From assembly GCA_029986255.1 (NCBI GenBank), contig DALTYD010000002.1, forward strand, positions 1 to 64,000: a stretch of 64,000 bases of DNA, read 5' to 3'. Below are positions 10,268 to 19,000 of this stretch, piece after piece (the first letter of the stretch is position 1; every line of letters begins with the position of its first letter). The translations under genes were made by a program, and so were the position numbers. The notes under the pieces were generated by a model. The model saw only the letters and a list, made by a program, of their open reading frames with translations. It ran no database searches and was not told the origin of the DNA. This DNA is from Methanocorpusculum sp. (GTDB lineage: Archaea > Halobacteriota > Methanomicrobia > Methanomicrobiales > Methanocorpusculaceae).

Positions 10268-10507
10268 ATGGTATCTAGTATTGTCCTTCCTATAAAAAAG
10301 GTCAACTCACTCGTAGATTCCAAAATCTCAGTTGAGATCAAAGATGAGGGACGCAAATTCGAGGGACGCCTTGTTGCAGTCGATGAATACCTTAACCTCC
10401 ATCTTGAAGAAGCGATTGAAGTAAGTGATTTCATCCACCGAAACCTCGGCACAGTAGTTATTCGTGGGAACAACATTCTGAGCATCGCCCCCATCATTAA
10501 CAACTAA
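10268..10507 (+). CDS. Sm-like (LSm) RNA-binding protein
   Basis: Archaeal Sm-like protein, expected to form a hexameric or heptameric ring that binds U-rich RNA. The Sm1 motif is visible as VSVEI-type strand then GRLVAVDEYLNLHLEEA, and the Sm2 motif as LGTVVIRGNNILSI. With the ATG at 10268 it has 79 residues; a GTG at 10250 would add six. No Shine-Dalgarno sequence precedes either, and an AT-rich box near 10232-10241 would fit a short leader. The next gene starts five bases after its stop, so they are probably co-transcribed. Confidence 0.92.
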   Translation: MVSSIVLPIKKVNSLVDSKISVEIKDEGRKFEGRLVAVDEYLNLHLEEAIEVSDFIHRNLGTVVIRGNNILSIAPIINN

Positions 10508-10512
10508 CTCCT

Positions 10513-10881
10513 ATGACTGCCCTCCAACTAAATGAAATGGAGACAAATGTCCTGGCACACATTCGGGAAAAACCCGAAGGGGTATACCAGAACAGACTCT
10601 GGAAAGATCTTGGAGTAGATAGTAGAACTTGTTCACGTATTCTCAAAAAACTCGAAGACAGCGGATACATTAAACGGGAAGAATGTAAAAATGAGGGTAA
10701 CCGTACATATCTTGTACACCTGATAGAGGAAAAACAAACCATTGACCCAATGCTTTTAATGGCAGGAGAGGTTATAGTACCCTGCGTGGCATGCGACGAA
10801 GAATGTGACATCGAACTCTGCAAAATGCTTGAAGATTGGATGTATGAACTCGTCTTTTCAGAAATGGAAGAAATAATCTAG
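10513..10881 (+). CDS. Winged-helix protein with four-cysteine C-terminus (TFE-beta/RPC39-like?)
   Basis: A 122-residue protein. Residues 1-70 form a winged helix-turn-helix (helix VYQNRLWKDLGV, recognition helix RTCSRILKKLEDSGYIKRE, wing GNRTYLVHL). Residues 91-103 hold Cys91, Cys94, Cys98 and Cys103 with spacing CX2CX3CX4C, followed by an acidic helix. A winged helix followed by a four-cysteine iron-sulfur segment is the plan of the RNA polymerase III subunit RPC39 and its archaeal counterpart TFE-beta. That match is by architecture, not by alignment; a MarR-like regulator with a metal site is the alternative. It sits five bases after the Sm-like gene. Confidence 0.7.
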   Translation: MTALQLNEMETNVLAHIREKPEGVYQNRLWKDLGVDSRTCSRILKKLEDSGYIKREECKNEGNRTYLVHLIEEKQTIDPMLLMAGEVIVPCVACDEECDIELCKMLEDWMYELVFSEMEEII

Positions 10882-10955
10882 GAAAAAACATACCACCCCC
10901 TATTTTTCAAAAAATCGACATGTTATTTTATGTAGGCGTAGATGTCTTATGTATC

Positions 10956-11135
10956 ATGCCCAAACGAGTCACAAATGCTCTATTTACTGCACTGTTTTCG
11001 TTAACGGATGTTCGTGCACTCCTCCGCGAGACAGCACCATCCCATAAACTCGATGTAGCCCAGAAGGAAGCCATAACAAAGTCACTCGCAATCGTCAAAA
11101 AACAGATTGCCATTCTTGAGGAGGAGCTGTTATGA
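10956..11135 (+). CDS. Small helical protein coupled to SepCysS (possible SepCysE N-domain)
   Basis: A 59-residue, highly helical protein starting MPKRVTNALF and ending KKQIAILEEELL. The reading frame extends 36 bases upstream, but the ATG at 10956 gives a compact product. Its stop overlaps the SepCysS start in an ATGA arrangement. I do not recognise it by sequence. In several methanogens the N-terminal helical domain of SepCysE, which bridges SepRS and SepCysS, is fused to the N-terminus of SepCysS; a separate small protein directly upstream and coupled could be that domain in split form. This is inference from position and helical character. Confidence 0.6.
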   Translation: MPKRVTNALFTALFSLTDVRALLRETAPSHKLDVAQKEAITKSLAIVKKQIAILEEELL

Positions 11136-12310
11136 GATGTGCAGAGAACATTGATGCTCGTATGATTGAAGAAACTAACATCAATCTCGATCCAATCCAG
11201 GTTGCTGGACGATTGACACCAGAAGCAATGAAAGCTATGATTGCCTGGGGTGATGGGTATTCTGTATGTGATAACTGCAGAAAACCGTTTCGACTAGACT
11301 ATATCCAGAATCCACCTTTACAGGACTTTCATGTAGAGCTTGCTAAATGGCTGGATATGGATCAAGCGCGCACAGTACCAGGTGCACGTCGGGCATTCCA
11401 ACAAGTGGCAGGAACCTATGTCAAAAAAGGAGAGCCCGTGCTGATAGGAGCACTTGCACACTACACCGCATATCTTTCAGTGGAAATCGTGCAAGGGATT
11501 GTTCGCGAAATTCCAAAAACAGTTGATAACCACATCACCGCAAATGCAACTGCCGAACGCATAGAAGACGTCATTCGAGAGTTTGGAAAACCTCCAAAAC
11601 TGCTTTATATCGATCATGTGGACTATCAGTTTGGGAACATGCATGATGTTACAGGAATTGCAAAAGTCGCACATCAGTATGATGTTCCAGTACTCTATAA
11701 TGGAGTCTATACAGTAGGAGTAATGCCCGTGAACGGAAAAAAAATCGGCGTTGATTTTGTAGTAGGTTCCGGTCACAAAAGTATGGCATCACCAGCACCC
11801 TCAGGAGTCCTAGCAACAACAGATGAATATGCAGAAGAAATATTCCGTACAACAAAGATAAAGGGCGATCTAACCGGACGCACATTTGGTATCAAAGAAG
11901 TGGGCATCATAGGATGTTCCTTGATGGGGGCGCCAATCGTTGGTATGCTTGCATCATTCCCAAAGGTAAAAGCACGAGTTGAACACTTCAACGAAGAGCT
12001 AAAAAATAGCAAAATAATTGTAGATGCATTGAAATCGATTGAAGGAACAAAGATTCTATCTGAGTATCCAAGAAAACACACCTTAACTCGTGTAGATACA
12101 ACTGGATCATTTGATATCGTGGCACAGAACCACAAAAAACGAGGATTTTTCCTTTCAAGTGAGCTTAGTAAAAAAGGTATCACAGGCATCATTCCAGGCG
12201 CAACAAAGATATGGAAATTCAATACCTATGGCCTAACAAGGAAACAAGCTGACTATGTAGCAGAAACCTACCTCGCTATCGCTGAAAACAATGGACTTAG
12301 GATTGTATAA
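11132..12310 (+). CDS. pscS: O-phosphoseryl-tRNA(Cys):Cys-tRNA synthase (SepCysS)
   Basis: PLP enzyme that converts phosphoseryl-tRNA(Cys) into cysteinyl-tRNA(Cys), the second step of tRNA-dependent cysteine synthesis in methanogens. The 392-residue protein is of normal length. The PLP lysine is Lys216 in GSGHKSMASP. Three cysteines at the expected essential positions are Cys46 and Cys49 (VCDNCR) and Cys262 (IGCSLMG). The pairing enzyme SepRS is not in this window. The start overlaps the small upstream gene, and the next gene starts at the base after its stop. Confidence 0.95.
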   Translation: MRCAENIDARMIEETNINLDPIQVAGRLTPEAMKAMIAWGDGYSVCDNCRKPFRLDYIQNPPLQDFHVELAKWLDMDQARTVPGARRAFQQVAGTYVKKGEPVLIGALAHYTAYLSVEIVQGIVREIPKTVDNHITANATAERIEDVIREFGKPPKLLYIDHVDYQFGNMHDVTGIAKVAHQYDVPVLYNGVYTVGVMPVNGKKIGVDFVVGSGHKSMASPAPSGVLATTDEYAEEIFRTTKIKGDLTGRTFGIKEVGIIGCSLMGAPIVGMLASFPKVKARVEHFNEELKNSKIIVDALKSIEGTKILSEYPRKHTLTRVDTTGSFDIVAQNHKKRGFFLSSELSKKGITGIIPGATKIWKFNTYGLTRKQADYVAETYLAIAENNGLRIV

Positions 12311-13414
12311 ATGTTCTTTCACTTAATAGTAACTGACGATTGCAATCTTTGTTGCTCCTATTGTCGGGCAAAGATGTTTGAAGAGGAAGAACAAGAAGGG
12401 GGTACTCATGGAACAATAGATGAAACAATCACAGAAACAATAACGTACCCACTAGAAGAACTGTACAAATTTCTAGCAAAAGATACAAACTGCGTACTAA
12501 CATTTATCGGAGGAGAACCACTTCTTTGCCCAGACCTCATAATTGAGATAATGGATCATGCACCAGTATTTCGATTTATGCTTCAAACAAATGGAACCAA
12601 ACTTGCAGAATTCCCGAGCACCTATTTGAATCGATTTGAGACGATCCTTATTTCCATAGATGGAGATCAAGCATTGACAGATAAGCATCGAGGTGCTGGT
12701 ATTTATGACACAGTAATGAAAAACGCAGAATTAATCAAGATGCGAGGATATAAAGGGGAGCTTATCGCCCGAATGACAGTGGCAGATGATACAGATATTT
12801 ATGCAGCAGTAACACATCTTGCAAACTATTTCACATCAATTCATTGGCAACTAGACGCGGATTTTTCAGGTGACTATTCCCATCGACGATTTGCAGAATG
12901 GAAGAATTCCTACAATAATGGCATTCAACATCTGGTTACGGAATGGGTAAACAGGATTGAAGCAACGAGTATTGTACCTAAGTGGTATCCATTCTTGTCA
13001 ACGACCGAGGATCTTTTACAGGGATCCTCAAGCAGACTTCGCTGCGGTTCTGGATATATAAACTATAGCATTATGACAAATGGCTGGATTGCACCATGCC
13101 CTGTTATGGTGGGAATGGCAGATTACTACACAGGCCACATTAAAGAAGCTGATCCGCAACATCTTCCTGAAATTCTGATAGGAAAACCATGCACTTCCTG
13201 TGACCTATATGAATTTTGCGGTGGGAGATGCCTGTACTCAAATATTGTACGACCCTGGCGAGAATGTTACACACAGGTCTGTGATACAGTACGTACACTA
13301 CATGATGCCCTCGTTTCAGAGATACCACGTCTAAAATGTATGATTGCAGAGGGAAGGTTAACAGAAAAAGCATTTTTACACACACGATATAACGGTTGTG
13401 AAATTATCCCATAA
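12311..13414 (+). CDS. Radical SAM enzyme with SPASM-type C-terminus, putatively peptide-modifying
   Basis: A 367-residue radical SAM protein. The cluster-binding motif CX3CX2C is Cys11, Cys15 and Cys18 (DCNLCCSYC), with GGEPLL near residue 73 and ISIDG near 115. The C-terminal third carries a second cysteine set (CGSGY, APCPV, CTSCDLYEFCGGRC, QVC) typical of SPASM/twitch domains that hold auxiliary 4Fe-4S clusters. The pattern resembles the archaeal family described as putative peptide-modifying radical SAM enzymes (AF1577/Mhun_1560 types). No cysteine-rich precursor peptide was found next to it. It begins immediately after the SepCysS stop, so the two are made from one transcript. Confidence 0.85.
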   Translation: MFFHLIVTDDCNLCCSYCRAKMFEEEEQEGGTHGTIDETITETITYPLEELYKFLAKDTNCVLTFIGGEPLLCPDLIIEIMDHAPVFRFMLQTNGTKLAEFPSTYLNRFETILISIDGDQALTDKHRGAGIYDTVMKNAELIKMRGYKGELIARMTVADDTDIYAAVTHLANYFTSIHWQLDADFSGDYSHRRFAEWKNSYNNGIQHLVTEWVNRIEATSIVPKWYPFLSTTEDLLQGSSSRLRCGSGYINYSIMTNGWIAPCPVMVGMADYYTGHIKEADPQHLPEILIGKPCTSCDLYEFCGGRCLYSNIVRPWRECYTQVCDTVRTLHDALVSEIPRLKCMIAEGRLTEKAFLHTRYNGCEIIP

Positions 13415-13579
13415 GATGAAAAATCTGAATTATATATATATCATTTAAGTACATACAATAACAATAACACGTTTGATATAAGAATGAATCTGATGATTCT
13501 AGACGCACCAAATCACTGATCAAATAGTACAAATACTCATCTAAAATAAAAAAAATAGAGATAATTCAAAGATACAAAT

Positions 13580-13813
13580 TCAGTTATCAATAAATTCTCT
13601 GAGCTTTTCCAGAAGGAACAGCTCGACTTTTTTAATCTCATCGGGCCTACCACGGAATGCAATCAGTTCACGCTCGTCATTGACCATGTTTGCATAGTTC
13701 ATAAATCGTGTGACACTAACCATCTCCACATTAAATGTGAGGGCGATATCTCTAATGATTGAGCGAGGCGTTCCTGGAGGCACAACCAGATCTAATTCTT
13801 CCGTTTCTGGCAT
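13580..13813 (-). CDS. Small conserved-looking protein paired with methanogenesis marker 14
   Basis: A 77-residue acidic protein (MPETEELDLVVPPGTP at the start, LFLLEKLREF at the end) with alternating strand and helix segments. I do not recognise a family. It starts six bases after the marker 14 gene and is transcribed with it, so a role in the same process, methyl-coenzyme M reductase function or assembly, is a reasonable guess from position only. Confidence 0.7.
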   Translation of the reverse strand: MPETEELDLVVPPGTPRSIIRDIALTFNVEMVSVTRFMNYANMVNDERELIAFRGRPDEIKKVELFLLEKLREFIDN

Positions 13814-13819
13814 ACTAGG

Positions 13820-15307
13820 TTACCTCCCAATTTTCTGACGTCTAGCCATAATACACTTTTCACCACGGACACCGCCAATAGGACACTTTGGATGTCCGAG
13901 GCTGTTCATGCATCGACCCATCAAAGCCGCACCGCGAGCAAGACCATCATCCACGAATACCAAGTGATTTATGGGGTCTTCATAGAGATCTCGATCAATA
14001 ACACCATCCAAAATGTACTGAGGTTTATTGCCAGAGATGATTGCACGGCCAGTAAAACCTATTGAACTATTTGGAGGAAGAAGATTACGTTCGTTACACA
14101 GATCTATGATCTTTAGTGCAATAGTAGCGCACAATCGATCAATTACTTCTTGGATAACATCTTTGTTTTCATTCTGTGCAAGTTCATAACCAATGGCTTG
14201 GAGTTCGGGGAGTTTATCTCCATCGTGTCCAACATCAACACCAAGAAGGTAAATACCCGACGCTTTTGCAATGTCTGCACAAACTGGAACCTTGCCAAAG
14301 TGTTTTCGAACGGCAGGGACTTCAGTGATATCAAGGTGTTCAAAACATCGATCCACATAGGGCATTGCTTTATTGGTTGTGCGATTGATTCTCGGGCGAC
14401 AATTTTCTCCAAATATGTCTAATGCAGTTCCTTTTTTAGTGTCCACCAAACCAGTTCCTCGAATAATAGCATCGGGAATAGCACCTGCAAGACCGCAGAA
14501 ATTGCCTATGGTTTTGGAAAATGGGCTCTCAGCATTAATGTCAACATCTGTGGTAATGCGGCCATCAAGGGTTGTACCAAAGTCCATGGAGATACACGGG
14601 TTGCGAAAATCAACGGGTGTCCATTTTGCTCCTTCTTTAATGCCAGCCATGGCAAGTTCACCCTCCATCTCATTTGCAACCATTTCCACGCCAGAGGATC
14701 CTGTTGGAGGAGTAACACCGGCAACTGCACCTGTGAAGACCAACCTATCGGCAAAGCTAAACTCTCGCAGTTTAAGAGGAAGATTGTCCTTTCCCATTGG
14801 GGGGGTCATTTTTTTGGGGGGTACTCCTGCAGCAAGGCAACCATTTGCAAGGGCAACAATGAAATCACCTACCTGATCAGGAGAATCCATCGCAGCAACA
14901 ACACCAGTGCTGCGAACAACGAAGTCTAGATCGGTTTGGATACTAAGATTCGCATCACTATGGCATTTAATCATAGTATCTCGTACCAGTTCAGTCACAG
15001 ATTCTCTGGTCAATTCAGTTCCATCGAGTGTTGTGCCAAACACCTCCTCGCCTGGTTTTGGTGGTCGAACATCACGACTCATTGAAACAGTTTTGTTAAT
15101 TACATAAGATCTCCCTTCTTCTAGATTGGTCCCGGTTAGAATGCACTTTGTCGTCGTATTTCCCATTTCAACTGAGGCAACGATGAAATACGGTTTTGAT
15201 TTGTATTCAGGAACACTCATTCCTGCTCCATGCCCAATAACAGGTGGGGGGACACTTTTCACAATCCACGGTTTCTTCGCGGTAAATCGTTCAAAAAAAC
15301 CTGCCAT
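13820..15307 (-). CDS. Methanogenesis marker protein 14
   Basis: Member of a family restricted to methanogens and relatives, with an ASKHA (actin/Hsp70/acetate kinase) type fold suggested by VEMGNTTTKCIL near the start and SMDFGTTLDGRIT in the middle, both phosphate-loop-like. Its biochemical job is not established; the family follows the distribution of methyl-coenzyme M reductase. The frame opens at 15412, but the first 35 residues are not family-like. I choose the ATG at 15307 (MAGFFERFTAKKPW), giving 495 residues. A start at 15310 is equally possible. No clear Shine-Dalgarno sequence precedes any candidate. Confidence 0.9.
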   Translation of the reverse strand: MAGFFERFTAKKPWIVKSVPPPVIGHGAGMSVPEYKSKPYFIVASVEMGNTTTKCILTGTNLEEGRSYVINKTVSMSRDVRPPKPGEEVFGTTLDGTELTRESVTELVRDTMIKCHSDANLSIQTDLDFVVRSTGVVAAMDSPDQVGDFIVALANGCLAAGVPPKKMTPPMGKDNLPLKLREFSFADRLVFTGAVAGVTPPTGSSGVEMVANEMEGELAMAGIKEGAKWTPVDFRNPCISMDFGTTLDGRITTDVDINAESPFSKTIGNFCGLAGAIPDAIIRGTGLVDTKKGTALDIFGENCRPRINRTTNKAMPYVDRCFEHLDITEVPAVRKHFGKVPVCADIAKASGIYLLGVDVGHDGDKLPELQAIGYELAQNENKDVIQEVIDRLCATIALKIIDLCNERNLLPPNSSIGFTGRAIISGNKPQYILDGVIDRDLYEDPINHLVFVDDGLARGAALMGRCMNSLGHPKCPIGGVRGEKCIMARRQKIGR

Positions 15308-15910
15308 CATACTACAGAAAAATCGTTCGCTGATTGATAAATATGTTTGCATCTTAGTAGAACACTCGATAGGAACATGAAGTTTTAAGATACACATAGT
15401 GACCATATGCACTTTTGTGAAGAGATAAAAATGCAGAAATGATAGAACTGAATGAGAATATCTCGAAATAACTTTATCTTATTAGTATAGGCGATGTCTG
15501 GAGATAGAGAACAAAAACAGAATAGACAGAAAGATAACTATCGATCGATCCAACCCTAGATCGAAACATAACATACTTTCCATAAAATTGAAAAAATATT
15601 ATTTCTAGACAGAATTTTTGGTGTTTTTAAAGATATTTTATTAAAAAACTTTATAATAATCAAAATAATGATCTTCAACACACTATTCACATCAAAAAAT
15701 AAAAGGGAGAATTTCACTGATAATATGTCACTATCCAAATCATTTCTGTGATACAACAATACATTGGAAAGATGAAATAAAAATACTAACCAAAAAATTT
15801 TATGAAAAATATGCGATTTATAACGATAATTTTGCGAATAAATTGCAAAAAGATGATCTGAAAAAAATTTTTCAAAAGATGATAGGCGTTTTTTGAGAAA
15901 CGATCTCATC
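15308..15910. other. AT-rich spacer without a recognisable gene
   Basis: Very AT-rich, with long A and T runs. A 123-codon minus-strand frame (15556-15927) is almost entirely Phe, Leu, Ile, Ser and Lys, as expected from translating AT-rich non-coding DNA, and overlaps the end of the next gene. I see no RNA gene or repeat here. Confidence 0.6.
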
Positions 15911-16789
15911 TCAAGGAACATAACCATAGAGTTTTTTCCATCGTTCCTTCAGTACATATTGAGAATTTGCCTGATGCAGCAGATGCGACAAAACGATTGT
16001 ATCATCGGCAAGATGGTAGGTGCAGATGGCAATCTTCGGTGTATATTGCAGCAGAGTATCCATCGCACCAACAAGCATTTGACGCTCAGCCCCTTCAATA
16101 TCCGCCTTCAGAAAGTTCACCACATCAAGCCCCTGCATTTCAACAAACGCGTCTATCGTTGTCACAGGTACGCAGATCTTTCTTCCAGTCTGCGGCAGAA
16201 CCATCGAAGAACCAACCAGAGTATCCGGGAGAACGGTGAATTCAGAGATTTGTTCCTCATCTCCAAGCGCACACGGAATCACCTGTACATGCTCCTTCAA
16301 ATCAGGATTCAATGACAGCGTCCGTGCAAGGATGTTACAAGCCTCAGGTATCGGCTCAAATGCAAACACATCTGCACCTCGATACGCTGCAATTAGAGAA
16401 AATATTCCTAAATTAGCACCACAATCAAACACCACATCACCAGGAGCAACCCGTACCATTCCCCACTCATATGGCCCTTCATCTACATAACCATACCGAT
16501 GAAACAGAGCAGGAAACAGAATATCTCCAATCTCCATTGCATAGTAAGCCTCCTCCCTAGTCGGCACCACAGATGTAGACAAGATAGGCAGACGAAGAGG
16601 GCCAATACACAGACATTCATCCTCGGGAGAATAAAAACGGGAAAAGAATTTCTCATACTGAAACCGATAAAAATCCTCAGTTCGGTTATGTTTTGTTAGG
16701 GTATACCGAACTCGATCACGAAGAGGGATATAATCTCTGCTCAAATAGCAAACACCTTTGAATTCAGCTGAGGATTGACCATCACACAC
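15911..16789 (-). CDS. FkbM-family SAM-dependent methyltransferase
   Basis: A 292-residue protein with the FkbM-type methyltransferase domain in its C-terminal two thirds. Motif I reads DVVFDCGANLGIFSLIAA near residue 120, followed by FAFEPIPEACNIL and VVNFLKADIEGAERQML, all standard for the family. Members usually methylate sugars or secondary metabolites; in archaea they often occur near surface glycan genes. The substrate is unknown here, and the neighbours give little help apart from a flippase-like membrane protein further along the same strand. A stand-alone gene with AT-rich flanks. Confidence 0.88.
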   Translation of the reverse strand: MCDGQSSAEFKGVCYLSRDYIPLRDRVRYTLTKHNRTEDFYRFQYEKFFSRFYSPEDECLCIGPLRLPILSTSVVPTREEAYYAMEIGDILFPALFHRYGYVDEGPYEWGMVRVAPGDVVFDCGANLGIFSLIAAYRGADVFAFEPIPEACNILARTLSLNPDLKEHVQVIPCALGDEEQISEFTVLPDTLVGSSMVLPQTGRKICVPVTTIDAFVEMQGLDVVNFLKADIEGAERQMLVGAMDTLLQYTPKIAICTYHLADDTIVLSHLLHQANSQYVLKERWKKLYGYVP

Positions 16790-17405
16790 ATTTCAATTAA
16801 GAAACATACAATGCACCCAAGAAGGCGGTACCAAAAAAATTCCCTTAAGGTGCGCAATTACGATATTCACAATTTCAGGAATAACATCCATACAGTGTAC
16901 ACATTGAACGTACTCATACCAAATATAAGGTTAATCATCAACACTACTACTTTCATTATTTATCTCACTAGAATAAATTATATTACATATGCGCTGCTAT
17001 CTTGTCAATATCAAGTATAGGATTGGACGGTGGTCCAATGGATACATCTATATATATAAAATAATTAATTGAAGAATCAATGCAAGTAGCATCATCAAAT
17101 GATGTAGAATATCCATACTCTCGAACGATCAGGAAATACAAAGAGGACAAAATGTACCTTCAAACCACAACTAAATGCAAATAGATACAAGAAGAATAAA
17201 ACAAGATATGCTAATTGATAGAGGCAAAGACGCAATGGAAGTCTTTCTAAACGTCAGAACCATTACCATATGAAGAAACAACATTGAAAAGCCCAATTAG
17301 ACACCATAATCCTTTTTTTCTGTTTTAGAAAATCTATAGGGAACCTAAGACCATATTTCATATCTTACAGCGCAGTTAAATAAAAAGTAGAATATGAACG
17401 TATTC
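16790..17405. other. AT-rich spacer without a recognisable gene
   Basis: No open frame of family-like composition and no RNA gene could be seen. An AT-only stretch near 17045-17065 resembles a promoter element, but no gene starts after it on the plus strand. Confidence 0.55.
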
Positions 17406-18440
17406 CTAGGTTTTTTCCAGAGATTCCAGAACTTCCCGGTGCACAAGATGCAGACTTGCAATAAGCCCAACAACCACATTAAAATAGTACATAATTAGCC
17501 GCCACAACAGAACGAACACGCCAACAAGAGGAAGGGGAATTATAATCGAATAAAATGCAGCAATACTTATTTCAGCAACCCCAACACAGCCAGGTGTTAG
17601 TGGAAGCATCATAATCATTGTAATCAGAAGCTGGATAATGAATGAGATTAGAAACATCGGCTCAAGACTAAGACCAACCATCAGAACCGATGCAATAATG
17701 AACTCCGAAATCCAGAATAGAATAGTCGTTAGTAGACCAAGTACCATACCAATTTTTGAATGACCACCAAAGTGACTAATGGTTACATAAAATCTATCGA
17801 TGTTTTTATCCAGCATGACGAGCAACCGATCAATTCTCTGAGAATCCCAACGACGAATAAAAATCCCAGAAATCTTTGCAACGATGATTTTTGTCCACAA
17901 CGGTCGTTTCACGAGAACGGCAAACAAGAAAAACACTCCCATAAAAAAGAACGTTGCAAAATAAGCTACACCCATATATACCGGAGGAAAATTCAAATGA
18001 TTGAACATCTTCCCAAGCAAGTACACCCCAATAACAGTTCCAATACCAAGCACAATACCATCAAAGACACGCTCCATGAGAACCACCGCAGTCGCATCTG
18101 CAGTGGGAACATCAGCTTTGTACAATTCATATACTCGCACCGCTTCTCCACCAACCTGCGAGGGCGTCACTGCTGCAACCAGCATGTTTGCACAAATCAG
18201 GTTTATCGAATGGATAAGAGACACACGATACCCAAGAGACCAGCACATCAATTTAATACGCAATGCCCAGAACACAATCGATAAAATATGCAACAGAAAA
18301 CCAAGAAAAATGTACCACGGGTTACATTTTTTCAATGCAAGAACAGTATCTGTATCAAACGTCAAAAGAAGCATCACAACAAGTACTATCATACTGATGC
18401 CGACTGAAATAAACAGCCATTTCTTTTGCGTCTGATTCAT
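17406..18440 (-). CDS. Lysylphosphatidylglycerol synthetase/flippase-type (UPF0104) membrane protein
   Basis: A 344-residue integral membrane protein with about eight hydrophobic segments, matching the flippase-like domain of the AglD/MprF family (UPF0104). Family features are the SQVGGEAVRVYEL segment near residue 95, the charged loop after it, and TPGCVGVAEISIAAFY near 285. Members move or bind lipid-linked molecules such as dolichol-phosphate sugars; the exact role in methanogens is unknown. It lies on the minus strand after the UPF0146 gene with a 96-base gap. Confidence 0.88.
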   Translation of the reverse strand: MNQTQKKWLFISVGISMIVLVVMLLLTFDTDTVLALKKCNPWYIFLGFLLHILSIVFWALRIKLMCWSLGYRVSLIHSINLICANMLVAAVTPSQVGGEAVRVYELYKADVPTADATAVVLMERVFDGIVLGIGTVIGVYLLGKMFNHLNFPPVYMGVAYFATFFFMGVFFLFAVLVKRPLWTKIIVAKISGIFIRRWDSQRIDRLLVMLDKNIDRFYVTISHFGGHSKIGMVLGLLTTILFWISEFIIASVLMVGLSLEPMFLISFIIQLLITMIMMLPLTPGCVGVAEISIAAFYSIIIPLPLVGVFVLLWRLIMYYFNVVVGLIASLHLVHREVLESLEKT

Positions 18441-18536
18441 GGAAAAACCCAGAAATTATAAGATATAGGATATGTATAAATAAATAGTTTTTAGATAGAT
18501 TTCCATGGAGATATGAAATATGCACAATCTCCCTTA

Positions 18537-18932
18537 TCATAGCCTCACGTACTGATGCAGCAAAATATCTCCAAGATCCAGAATATCTCCCCCATGTTCA
18601 TACTGTTCAAACCCAAGATGATACACAATTAACTCTGCTCCTATGCGCTTTGCAAGTTCTATCATAGGAGGGATCATCTCGCATCCTGGTCGAATCGCAT
18701 ACAGCACGTCCGTCCACCAGTAATAGGAAAGTGTAGGAAAGAACACGTCATCTACAATTGATGGGACAACAGTCATTGGATAGGCGTAAACGTCTGTACA
18801 AAGAATAGGAATACCAGCCGTTTGGACAATCTCCGCCGCGACTGTTTTACCTCCAAATCCGATCTCTATCGCAGAACTATAGTGATCGCGGATGTACGTC
18901 CCAACGTGTTTTTCAATCTGATATATTGACAT
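18537..18932 (-). CDS. UPF0146 family protein
   Basis: A 131-residue protein, starting at the ATG at 18932 (MSIYQIEKHVGTYI). It matches the archaeal UPF0146 family: a Rossmann-like AIEIGFGGKTVAAEI segment followed by CTDVYAYP, then SIRPGCEM-type and YHLGFEQYEHGG-type segments (here AIRPGCEM). The fold suggests a SAM-binding protein, but no activity is known. Its start is 68 bases from the divergent archaemetzincin gene, so the two share an intergenic promoter region. Confidence 0.85.
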   Translation of the reverse strand: MSIYQIEKHVGTYIRDHYSSAIEIGFGGKTVAAEIVQTAGIPILCTDVYAYPMTVVPSIVDDVFFPTLSYYWWTDVLYAIRPGCEMIPPMIELAKRIGAELIVYHLGFEQYEHGGDILDLGDILLHQYVRL

Positions 18933-19000
18933 GCGGGTCAATGTTTTTAGATCTATGTTCAATATGTTTATGTCTCGTCACATTGAAATTATCTGATAGT

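Noticed and set aside
15556..15927. 123-codon minus-strand frame in the spacer before the FkbM gene
   Set aside because: Composition is almost only Phe, Leu, Ile, Ser and Lys, as expected from AT-rich non-coding DNA; it has no start signal and overlaps the 3' end of a real gene.
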